A DNA stretch of 64,000 nt from positions 1,980,001 through 2,044,000 of the forward strand of contig NZ_CP129118.1 in NCBI RefSeq assembly GCF_033304615.1. The letters are read 5' to 3'. This DNA comes from Sporosarcina oncorhynchi. Its GTDB lineage: Bacteria > Bacillota > Bacilli > Bacillales_A > Planococcaceae. The translations under genes and the position numbers were made by a program. Each line of letters starts with the position of its first letter. The stretch's first letter is position 1. Of this stretch, positions 1-7,823 are shown piece by piece. The notes under the pieces were generated by a model. That model was not told the DNA's origin. It saw nothing but the letters and a program-made list of their open reading frames with translations, and ran no database searches.

Positions 1-285
1 ACCACGAAGTGCTTCTTCGATCTGTTCGCGACTTTCTTCTGCTGCTTTTTTGCCGACGTCAGGATTAGCACCTGCACCCAGTCCACGTGTTAATTTTGCA
101 CCAATCTGCAGTTTCACTTCAGCTTCTGATAAATTAAGTGCTTGCGCATCAGTATTTACCGCGATAAAATCAACGCCTTGTACTCCATGTTCAATCATTC
201 GGTTGACAGCATTATTACCGCCACCGCCGACACCAATTACTTTGATGACAGCAAGAGCATCGATATTCGTATCAAAATCAAGCAT
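1..285 (-). CDS. ftsZ: Cell division protein FtsZ (partial, N-terminal ~95 residues)
   Basis: Tubulin-like GTPase that forms the Z-ring at midcell. Only the N-terminus is in the window; the rest runs off the left edge. Visible are the short DFDTN lead-in, the first glycine-rich nucleotide loop ([13 protein letters not shown], about residues 18-30), AVNTDAQAL and GLGAGANP, all standard FtsZ. The ATG at 285 is preceded by a strong GGAGGAG ribosome site. It is the last gene of the dcw run, 34 bases after ftsA, as in B. subtilis. Confidence 0.97.
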   Translation of the reverse strand, partial: MLDFDTNIDALAVIKVIGVGGGGNNAVNRMIEHGVQGVDFIAVNTDAQALNLSEAEVKLQIGAKLTRGLGAGANPDVGKKAAEESREQIEEALRG

Positions 286-319
286 TGTCTCTCCTCCTAG
301 TCCTTACTGAACGTCTTAG

Positions 320-1603
320 TCATTCGAAAAATCCATCTAAAAACTTCTTTGTCTTACTCATCAGGCCCGGTCTATTTTCTTTATCCTGTTTTGCAACTTT
401 CTTCTTAGGTGCAAGACCGTAGTCTGTTTCCTGAGTAGTTGCAACAGATTGTGCTTCAGCCGATATGCCAAAATACGTATCTTCCATATTAGCATAACGG
501 ATAAGACCTACAGCAGTCGAATACATTGGTTCACGAACACCGATATATTCAGGCGTGTGAATCCTAACTCTTGTTTTTAGTACATGTCTAGCTAGCTGCA
601 GGATGCCTTCAAGTTTTGTCGTGCCGCCAGTCAAGACGACCCCACCCGGCAAATCATGGATACCCATGCGATAGAATTCTTCCAAAATCAATTCGAATAA
701 TTCTTCCAATCGGACACCGATGATTTCCGATATGTATCTTTGACTATATTGATCTTTTGAATCAGCACCTATTACGGGCACTTCAAATAATTCATCATCA
801 GAAGCATCATCATAAAAAGCATGTCCATACTGATGTTTAATTTTTCTGGCCTGTTCGGTCGGTGTCTTCAAAATAATCGATAGGTCTTTTGTTAAATGAT
901 CTCCACCAACTGGGATGACCGATGTGGAAATAAAGCGATTATCACCAAAGATTGAAATGGTCGTGGATCCACCGCCAATGTCGATAAATGCGGTTCCATG
1001 ATTCATCTCATCTTCTGTCAATGCGAATGTGCCTGATGCAAGAGGCTGCAAATAGATTTCACGGATGACTAAACCAGCTCTTTCAACACATCTTAATATA
1101 TTGTGTACCATCGTTTTAGAAGTGGTAATGAGCGTTCCATCCATTTCAAGTCGAACACCTATCATCCCTCTTGGATCTTTAATTTCATCGTAATCATCTA
1201 CAATGAATTGCTTCGCTATGATATTGACAATCTCTTTTTCAGGCGGTACAGACATCACTTGTGCAGACTTCATAACCCTGTCCAAGTCATCATCGGTTAT
1301 TTCGCGATTTTCGGAATTGACCGCGACAACGCCTTTTACATCTTGCAGTAATACACCATTGGCAGGTATGCCAAGAATGACATCCCTAATTTGCATGCCC
1401 GTCATGCGTTCGGCCTGCTCAACCGCTTTTCTGATGGATTGAACAGTCGCATCTATATCGATGATGGTTCCTTTACGAATACCCGCGGATTGAACGTTTC
1501 CGACCCCAATAACGTGGAGTGATCCGCCATCCACTTCACCAATCAGTACTTTGATGGATGAAGAACCTATATCTAGTGATACATATATTGTCGATTCACT
1601 CAT
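320..1603 (-). CDS. ftsA: Cell division protein FtsA, actin-like Z-ring membrane tether
   Basis: FtsA (427 aa) polymerises with ATP and ties FtsZ to the membrane. The actin-fold motifs are present: SLDIGSSSIKVLIGE near residue 9, the second phosphate loop FIDIGGGSTTISIF near residue 205, and VVLTGGTTKLEG near residue 325. The C-terminus ends in a basic, amphipathic stretch (TKKFLDGFFE), the usual membrane-targeting helix. Length is near the Firmicutes norm. The ATG is preceded by GGAGG. It sits between sbp and ftsZ and is probably co-transcribed with ftsZ. Confidence 0.97.
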   Translation of the reverse strand: MSESTIYVSLDIGSSSIKVLIGEVDGGSLHVIGVGNVQSAGIRKGTIIDIDATVQSIRKAVEQAERMTGMQIRDVILGIPANGVLLQDVKGVVAVNSENREITDDDLDRVMKSAQVMSVPPEKEIVNIIAKQFIVDDYDEIKDPRGMIGVRLEMDGTLITTSKTMVHNILRCVERAGLVIREIYLQPLASGTFALTEDEMNHGTAFIDIGGGSTTISIFGDNRFISTSVIPVGGDHLTKDLSIILKTPTEQARKIKHQYGHAFYDDASDDELFEVPVIGADSKDQYSQRYISEIIGVRLEELFELILEEFYRMGIHDLPGGVVLTGGTTKLEGILQLARHVLKTRVRIHTPEYIGVREPMYSTAVGLIRYANMEDTYFGISAEAQSVATTQETDYGLAPKKKVAKQDKENRPGLMSKTKKFLDGFFE

Positions 1604-1697
1604 TTCCCGGCACCTCCTATTACAGTCCTTATCTTACATTCTATTGTATTACGGTCATATTGTCTAAATATTTTCGCCATAAGGGCAACATTTCCTT

Positions 1698-2069
1698 TCA
1701 ATCCTGTACTTTAGCTTGTGTTAACTTCCCTCGATCAGACCATTTAGCTAATAAAATCCGTCGTATGACAGCGATATTTTGGAACAATCTCACACCAAAT
1801 GCGAATACCGCAGCCAAATACAGATCTACGCCTAAATGGACGCCAAGGAAGGCCAGGCATGCCGCAAGCACTATGTTAAAAAAGAAGCCCGAGATGAAAA
1901 CCTTGTCATCGTATATATGCTGGAGATGTGCACGTATGCCTCCGAAAAGAGTATCCAGAGCTGCCAGGACTGCTATCGACAAATAGTTGCTATATACTTG
2001 TGGGATTTGAATATCTGATAATAACCCTAACGAAACTCCAAAAATTAAACCTAACAACGGCAACCACAT
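1698..2069 (-). CDS. sbp: Small basic protein Sbp (DUF1290 membrane protein)
   Basis: Hydrophobic 123-residue protein with about three to four membrane spans, beginning MWLPLLGLIFGVSLGLLSDI and ending in a basic tail. It matches the DUF1290/Sbp family encoded just before ftsA in Bacillus dcw clusters. Function is not established. The start lies two bases after the ylxX stop, so the two are translationally linked. Identification rests on position plus the characteristic N-terminus and LDTLFGGIRA segment. Confidence 0.88.
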   Translation of the reverse strand: MWLPLLGLIFGVSLGLLSDIQIPQVYSNYLSIAVLAALDTLFGGIRAHLQHIYDDKVFISGFFFNIVLAACLAFLGVHLGVDLYLAAVFAFGVRLFQNIAVIRRILLAKWSDRGKLTQAKVQD

Positions 2070-2071
2070 AG

Positions 2072-2791
2072 TTATTCCCCTTTCGGTAGCTCATTCAAAT
2101 ACAGATTTTCCAACTTTTCTGGCCAAGCACGGATGATTACGCCTTTTTCAGGGGGTTTAATATCCAGAATCAGATTATCCAAATAGAAATCATCATGTAT
2201 CGATGATGCCAACAAATAATTATAGAGCTTCTCACTATCTGCTAATGTCTGTGAAATGATTTTTATCTTGAACGGCGGTGTCGAAACATTTAAACCGTTA
2301 ACGGAAGTGGAACCATTAATGACACGTATCGAACTTAAGACGTTATATCTTTTACCGTCTATTTCCATATCAATTCCTTTAAATCTGTTTACGTCATTGA
2401 CAAAACGGGTTAATAGATCGGATGAAATACTCGTGATTGGTATTCCATACGCTATACTTTCTGCAGATGGAAGGATATCGATAATAATCCCAGGTCCTTC
2501 TATGTCAGTAGTGCCTGCTTTCTGATGTAGCTTGTCCACTGTGTCTCTCAGCGCTTGTCCAGTACTGAAATCACTAAGCGTTCGATAGGAAGACATCGTC
2601 CTGTCCAACTCACGTATTTCAGACAGTAGTTCAGAGTGAAGTTTTTTCTCTTCAGCTAATTCTTGGCGTATCGCCCATATATCCCTCGTATCACGTTGCT
2701 TAGGATTCTCTATTGAATTATATTGAACGGCAATCATAAAACCGATTAGAAGGAGGATTAGTGTGAATTTAAGATTTATCGTCTTTTTCAT
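2072..2791 (-). CDS. ylxX: DUF881 family protein, YlxX-like
   Basis: 239-residue protein with one N-terminal membrane anchor (FTLILLLIGFMIAV), a short coiled coil (about residues 40-75) and a DUF881 domain with the family-typical VNGLNVSTPPFKIKIIS region. Function is unknown; it is encoded among divisome genes in most Bacillales. An in-frame TTG at 2794 precedes the ATG at 2791; spacing from AAAGGGG (8 nt) favours the ATG. It is a tandem paralogue of the next gene upstream. Confidence 0.88.
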   Translation of the reverse strand: MKKTINLKFTLILLLIGFMIAVQYNSIENPKQRDTRDIWAIRQELAEEKKLHSELLSEIRELDRTMSSYRTLSDFSTGQALRDTVDKLHQKAGTTDIEGPGIIIDILPSAESIAYGIPITSISSDLLTRFVNDVNRFKGIDMEIDGKRYNVLSSIRVINGSTSVNGLNVSTPPFKIKIISQTLADSEKLYNYLLASSIHDDFYLDNLILDIKPPEKGVIIRAWPEKLENLYLNELPKGE

Positions 2792-2822
2792 CAAATATCC
2801 CCTTTCCCGAAAGACGTCATTC

Positions 2823-3548
2823 TCATGATTCGTTTCGTAATGCCGGTAATCGAATCTCTTTCAGTTGTTCAATTCCAACTACAATATTGTCGTGAAGCAG
2901 GCTATCCACCATGCCGCCTTTTAAAGTCAGTGATGCTGAGAGTACTTCGGTATCTCCTACAGCTTCAATGACAAACGGTGCCGGTAGTGTACGACCGTCA
3001 ATCTTAATGACAGGGCCTGTACATTTTATATACGAATTCGATGAAATCCGCTGTCCATTAATCGCAATTCCTTGTGCACCTGATATTTTCAATTCATTAA
3101 CGACACCTAACACATGGCTCTCATGGACAATATACTCATTCGGATTCTGTTCCACAGGATCATAATCCCCGTCTGATAATGTCACTTTTACGCCAGGACC
3201 TGTTGCAGGAATTGCACCGAGTAACAGTCTCAAATCTTTTGCTTCATTCACTAGGCCTGCATGGTTATTTTCATTCTCCGAGAACGATTTTTCAAACTCC
3301 CTGATTTCGACTTGTTTTTGAAGGATTTCATCAGCGAGTTCTTTGTTGCGCTCTTTCTGACTGATAAGATCTTCGCGATACTGTTCTTCCTGCTGAGAAG
3401 TAGCGCCATGAACTGCATCCGACTTGTCCTTTCCTAATGTTCGGTAAGAAAATGCGAAAATAAAACCGAGCACAAGAAAAACAATCGCATACAGGACATA
3501 TCTTCCCCTTTGGTTATTCCCATTACTCGCTTTCTTCGTCAACTTCAT
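2823..3548 (-). CDS. ylxW: DUF881 family protein, YlxW-like
   Basis: 241-residue membrane-anchored protein: basic N-terminus, one membrane span (YVLYAIVFLVLGFIFAF), a coiled coil about residues 45-95, then a DUF881 domain (GPGVKVTLSDGDYDP, INGQRISSNSYIKCTGPVIKIDG). It is paralogous to the following ylxX gene and of unknown function. Its start overlaps the end of divIB by 26 bases. The ATG at 3548 is six bases from GGAG that lies inside divIB, so translation is probably coupled. Confidence 0.88.
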   Translation of the reverse strand: MKLTKKASNGNNQRGRYVLYAIVFLVLGFIFAFSYRTLGKDKSDAVHGATSQQEEQYREDLISQKERNKELADEILQKQVEIREFEKSFSENENNHAGLVNEAKDLRLLLGAIPATGPGVKVTLSDGDYDPVEQNPNEYIVHESHVLGVVNELKISGAQGIAINGQRISSNSYIKCTGPVIKIDGRTLPAPFVIEAVGDTEVLSASLTLKGGMVDSLLHDNIVVGIEQLKEIRLPALRNES

Positions 3549-4317
3549 CACCTACTCCTTCTTCCCCCTCCCCTCCGCCATAAACTTCGCTGAAAGGAGA
3601 AAAGAACGTTCCGACTTCCATATCGATTATACCCTTTTCAAGGCCATTCAACTGTGATGTAATTTCTGGATAATACACCATGCTTTCTGCAAACGTTTGA
3701 ATGATTGCACGAACTTCGTATCCATCATCCATATAAACCGTAATAGTATCATGATCATCTCCTGAACCCGTGTAAATGATTTCAGAAATAAGATGCAACA
3801 CTTCATCGTCTATTTTCAACAGTTGTGCTGTCAGTTTTTTTCGGACGTCAGAATCATCCACATGATTCAAAATCGGAATATTTGAACTGATGTTTTCACT
3901 TCGGAATATTTCACCATTTTCTAGCAGTAAAGAATAATTTCCTTTGTCCTCGATATAAGCAACCGTTTCCCATTCAATAATAGCGATGTCAATATCCCTC
4001 AGTAACTTTCTTGTAACAGTTACTTCTTTCACGCCATCAATAGAAGCCAACTGTTTCTGAACACCTTCCGTGCTGAAGCTCCAATATGGTGTGCCAGATG
4101 AAATCCCGCTCTTCTCAATATAATAAGTGTCTTCATACAAGTGAGCGCCATTTGTTACAATCTCCCCGACTTTGCTGTATGGGGACTGGAAATATAATAG
4201 GACGAGGAGAGCGATGAAAAAGATCGCGATGATGAAGAGAAACTTTTTGTTCGTCTTCCTCCTTCGCTTTTCTCTTAACGAAGGAATCCGTTCTTCAATA
4301 TCAATCACTTTATCCAT
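3523..4317 (-). CDS. divIB: Cell division protein DivIB/FtsQ
   Basis: Bitopic divisome protein (264 aa) that bridges FtsL/DivIC to the septal synthases. Order: basic cytoplasmic tail (SLREKRRRKTNKK), one membrane span (FLFIIAIFFIALLVLLYF, about residues 30-48), POTRA/FtsQ domain (YSKVGEIVTNGAHLYEDTYYIEKSGI...), beta domain, and a very acidic C-terminal tail. A TTG at 4335 is in frame, but the ATG at 4317 is better placed after AAGGTGGGG. murG and murB, which precede divIB in B. subtilis, are absent. Confidence 0.93.
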   Translation of the reverse strand: MDKVIDIEERIPSLREKRRRKTNKKFLFIIAIFFIALLVLLYFQSPYSKVGEIVTNGAHLYEDTYYIEKSGISSGTPYWSFSTEGVQKQLASIDGVKEVTVTRKLLRDIDIAIIEWETVAYIEDKGNYSLLLENGEIFRSENISSNIPILNHVDDSDVRKKLTAQLLKIDDEVLHLISEIIYTGSGDDHDTITVYMDDGYEVRAIIQTFAESMVYYPEITSQLNGLEKGIIDMEVGTFFSPFSEVYGGGEGEEGVGDEVDEESE

Positions 4318-4331
4318 TGACTCCCCACCTT

Positions 4332-5423
4332 TCAAATTCGTTTTCGATTAAATGCAAAATGTAAAATAACGCCCGCTGCCATCCATGTTGTCAATAATGA
4401 GGAACCACCATAGCTAATGAAAGGCAATGTCACGCCTGTCACAGGTAGTAGTCCGGATACGACACCAACATTGAGGAATGTCTGGAAAATGATCATCGAC
4501 GCCATACCAGCAGTTATTAAAAAAGAAGGATATGCTTTTGTCCGAATAGCAATCCCAAATGCAGAGACGAGTAATACAACAAACAATAACAGTATGAATG
4601 TCGCGCCAAGAAAACCGATTTCTTCTGCAATGATTGAAAAGATGAAGTCATTCTGGGGCTCAGGCAAGTACAAATACTTCTGTCTGCTATTTCCGTATCC
4701 GTGACCAAACAGGCCTCCAGGTGCTATAGCGAATAAAGATTGGATTCCCTGGAACCCTGCTCCGAGTGGATCATTCCAAGGATCGATATACGATTTGATG
4801 CGATCTAATCTGTATGGCGCTGCGGCAATAAGAGCAATGAAACCTCCGATGCCTGCAAATCCGATGACAGTGAAAAACGATAATGGATAACCCGCTATAA
4901 ACAAGATGACGAACGCCGAGACAATCATAATGACAGCTGAACCAAGATCCGGCTGTAACATAATTAAAGCCGCCGGTAATAGGATTAGAATAAAATGACT
5001 GATGTGAAAAGGACTTTTTCCCGCACGCATCTTCATTGAAAAAGCGAGCTTTCCAATCAAAGCCACTTTGACGAATTCAGCAGGCTGAAGACTGAATGGT
5101 CCCAAAGCAATCCAACTTTGAGAACCATTCCTGACAGCCCCCACACCCGGGATCATGACAGCTACTAACAACAGAATCGTTATGTAATAAAAGACTGTCC
5201 AAAATGTGTGGTTAGAGGTCCATGGGCTTTTCATCAACACGAACGCGGCAAAGATTGAAACCGCCATATAAATTCCTTGCTTGACTATAAAAGGCGAAGA
5301 ATCGGCATAATGGACTTGGCCCCAGTAAGAACCTGCTGAGTGGACAAATGCCAATCCGACTATAGACAGTAATGCAGCTGATATGAGAAACGCAGCTTTC
5401 AATTTCCGGTCCAGTGAACGCAT
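4332..5423 (-). CDS. spoVE: SEDS peptidoglycan polymerase, SpoVE/FtsW type
   Basis: Polytopic SEDS glycosyltransferase (363 aa, about ten spans) that polymerises lipid II with a partner class B PBP. Family motifs: GSQSWIALGPFSLQPAE, the catalytic-Asp segment LQPDLGSA, YLPEPQNDFIFSIIAEE and PFISYGGSS. The slot after murD is that of spoVE in B. subtilis, and the pycA-linked ftsW is also present in this window, so SpoVE is the better name. A GGAAGG element abuts the ATG directly, so the exact start is uncertain. Confidence 0.85.
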   Translation of the reverse strand: MRSLDRKLKAAFLISAALLSIVGLAFVHSAGSYWGQVHYADSSPFIVKQGIYMAVSIFAAFVLMKSPWTSNHTFWTVFYYITILLLVAVMIPGVGAVRNGSQSWIALGPFSLQPAEFVKVALIGKLAFSMKMRAGKSPFHISHFILILLPAALIMLQPDLGSAVIMIVSAFVILFIAGYPLSFFTVIGFAGIGGFIALIAAAPYRLDRIKSYIDPWNDPLGAGFQGIQSLFAIAPGGLFGHGYGNSRQKYLYLPEPQNDFIFSIIAEEIGFLGATFILLLFVVLLVSAFGIAIRTKAYPSFLITAGMASMIIFQTFLNVGVVSGLLPVTGVTLPFISYGGSSLLTTWMAAGVILHFAFNRKRI

Positions 5424-5459
5424 CCTTCCGTCTTATTGTTTACTACATCGTCGTAGGTT

Positions 5460-6809
5460 TTACAGTTTCATAATAGCTTCGATAAATGCATCTCCACGGC
5501 TTTCAAAGCTCTTGTATTGGTCCCAGCTTGCACAAGCCGGTGATAGAAGAATTTGGTCCCCTTCTTTAGAAACCTCATATGCAGCCCTAACAGCTTCTTC
5601 CATGGAAGTGACTTTTTTAGCGAATGGGACTCCGCATGATTGGGCGAATTCAACTAACCGATTGCCTGTTTCACCTAGTGTCAATAGTGCTTTCACTTGT
5701 GACATGTATGGTCTTAACTCTTCAAAGGAATGACCACGGTCCAAGCCACCTGCAATCAAAATAACGGGTTCATCGAATGATGATAAAGCACTTTTTGTAG
5801 CAAGCGTATTTGTTGCTTTGGAATCATTGAAAAAGGTACGATTATCCAGTTCTTTTACAAATTGCATACGATGACGCACACCCGTAAAGGAACTCAAGAC
5901 ATTTTCAATTGCTTCTTTATCACAATTTAAAAGAATAGCAGATGCTGTTGCTGCTAAGATATTTTCCAGATTATGCTGTCCGAGCAGTTTGATAATAGAT
6001 CTTTTTACGAATGGCTCACCTTGCCAGTAGATCAACTCATCATCAGCTGAAATACCTTCCTGCTTTTTACCGTTGAGCGAGAATGGAACTCTTTCCCCAC
6101 GACCATGTCCGATATACGGCTGCAATTCTGCCTGGTCAGCATTGTAGATGAAGAAATCGTCACTTTCTTGATTCATAATGATTTTCGCTTTCGCCTTGGC
6201 ATATTCTTCAGCACTTCCATGATAGTCGATATGGGCATCATACAAATTCGTCCAGACAGCTATTTTCGGGCGGAAATTTTCGATACCAGCTAATTGAAAA
6301 GAAGAGACTTCCATGACAATTACATCGTTTTCAGTTGCTTGTTCAGCAACTGAGCTGGCAACTGTACCAATATTTCCGGCAATAAGCGGGTTTTTACCGC
6401 CGATATTAAGCATGTGATAGAGTAATGTCGTCGTCGTTGTTTTACCGTTCGAACCGGTAATAGCAACTATCGGAGCTTCACTGACCAAGTAGGCCAACTC
6501 AATTTCCGTCCAAATCGGTATATTTTGTTGCAATGCCTGTTGCAATACATTGTTGTGATAAGGAATACCTGGATTTTTAATAATTAAATCAAATTCCCTG
6601 TCAAGTAAATCTTGCGGATGGCTTCCACAAATCACTTCCACACCTTTTGAACGTAGAATAAGAGCATCCTCGTTTCCATCTTCAGGTGATGCATCATTAA
6701 CAAGCACGACAGCACCAAGCGAATGAAGGAGTTCAGCCGCCGCAAATCCACTTTTGGCAAGACCCAGTACTAGCACGCGTTGCCCGTTGAACCTATTCGG
6801 CTTCATCAA
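5460..6809 (-). CDS. murD: UDP-N-acetylmuramoyl-L-alanine--D-glutamate ligase
   Basis: Cytoplasmic Mur ligase (449 aa) adding D-Glu to UDP-MurNAc-L-Ala. It has an N-terminal Rossmann-like domain (VLVLGLAKSGFAAAELL), ATP loop GSNGKTTTTTLL near residue 118, the central region with NLYDAHIDYHG, and the C-terminal FNDSKATNTLATKSAL. The start may be TTG at 6809 (8 nt after GGAGG) or the adjacent ATG at 6806. It directly abuts the mraY stop. Confidence 0.96.
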   Translation of the reverse strand: MMKPNRFNGQRVLVLGLAKSGFAAAELLHSLGAVVLVNDASPEDGNEDALILRSKGVEVICGSHPQDLLDREFDLIIKNPGIPYHNNVLQQALQQNIPIWTEIELAYLVSEAPIVAITGSNGKTTTTTLLYHMLNIGGKNPLIAGNIGTVASSVAEQATENDVIVMEVSSFQLAGIENFRPKIAVWTNLYDAHIDYHGSAEEYAKAKAKIIMNQESDDFFIYNADQAELQPYIGHGRGERVPFSLNGKKQEGISADDELIYWQGEPFVKRSIIKLLGQHNLENILAATASAILLNCDKEAIENVLSSFTGVRHRMQFVKELDNRTFFNDSKATNTLATKSALSSFDEPVILIAGGLDRGHSFEELRPYMSQVKALLTLGETGNRLVEFAQSCGVPFAKKVTSMEEAVRAAYEVSKEGDQILLSPACASWDQYKSFESRGDAFIEAIMKL

Positions 6810-7784
6810 TTAGAACACCTCCAACAATAAAGGGATAATCGCAGCCAAGAAAGCCACTCCCCAAAAGACTATAACGATTTTCCATTCCGACCAACCTGAT
6901 AATTCAAAGTGATGATGGATCGGACTCATTTTGAAAACCCTTTTCCCTGTCAATTTGAAACTGGTCACCTGAATCATGACCGATAATGTCTCAATCACAT
7001 AGACGATCCCGATAACGAGTAAAAGAAGTTCCTGTTTCACTAGAATCGATAGCATGGCGATCGCTCCACCAAGTGCCAATGAACCTGTATCGCCCATGAA
7101 CACTTTAGCGGGTTTCATATTGAAGAGCAAAAAGCCAAGCATCGCACCAGCGACAACGAATGAAAATATCGCTATATCATTTTGTTCGTACGCAAGAGCA
7201 TATACACCGAAAGCAGCAAAAGCAATCGTTGACGTTCCCGCGACAAGACCATCTAGACCATCTGATAAATTGACCGCATTTGAAAACCCAACTAGCCAAA
7301 AAACAAGGAACGCCACATAGAAGATACCCAAATCGATGGAGAAATCGGTAAATGGAATAATGACCGTCGTGTCAAATGGCCCCATTTTCAAAAGGAAATA
7401 GGCGATAATCGCAATGACGATTTGACCGATTAGTTTCTGAATGGACGTCAATCCTAAGTTTCTTTTCATGACGACAATAATAAAGTCATCCAAAAACCCG
7501 ATTAGACCGAAGCCTCCGAGAACAATCATTAAGACAATTGTCTGGGTTGTTAGTACATCTTCATATATGTATGATAAGGCAAGCATTGAAATGATAATCG
7601 AGCCCAGGAAAATAAGGCCGCCCATTGTAGGCGTGCCTGCTTTTTTCTTGTGGGCATCCGGACCTTCTTCCCGTATGCTTTGCCCGAATTTTAGTCTTCT
7701 AAGCAATGGTATAATCACCATGCCTAATAGAGCTGTTATGATGAATGCGACGGTGATGACCGTCATTGTTGTGACGAGTTTCAT
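6810..7784 (-). CDS. mraY: Phospho-N-acetylmuramoyl-pentapeptide transferase MraY
   Basis: Integral membrane enzyme (324 aa, about ten spans) that transfers phospho-MurNAc-pentapeptide to undecaprenyl phosphate, making lipid I. Diagnostic motifs: KKKAGTPTMGGL, GFLDDFIIV, NLSDGLDGLVAGTS, KVFMGDTGSLALGG and the PIHHHFE signature near the C-terminus. AAGGAG precedes the ATG. In B. subtilis murE lies between spoVD and mraY; here only a 39-base gap separates them. Confidence 0.97.
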   Translation of the reverse strand: MKLVTTMTVITVAFIITALLGMVIIPLLRRLKFGQSIREEGPDAHKKKAGTPTMGGLIFLGSIIISMLALSYIYEDVLTTQTIVLMIVLGGFGLIGFLDDFIIVVMKRNLGLTSIQKLIGQIVIAIIAYFLLKMGPFDTTVIIPFTDFSIDLGIFYVAFLVFWLVGFSNAVNLSDGLDGLVAGTSTIAFAAFGVYALAYEQNDIAIFSFVVAGAMLGFLLFNMKPAKVFMGDTGSLALGGAIAMLSILVKQELLLLVIGIVYVIETLSVMIQVTSFKLTGKRVFKMSPIHHHFELSGWSEWKIVIVFWGVAFLAAIIPLLLEVF

Positions 7785-7823
7785 AGTATGTGCTCCTTAA
7801 CTGTTTTAAAAATGCGGTATTGC

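Noticed and set aside
1558..1986. Plus-strand frame of 142 codons over ftsA and sbp
   Set aside because: Antisense to conserved genes, no ribosome site and no family resemblance; similar antisense frames elsewhere in the window were dismissed on the same grounds.
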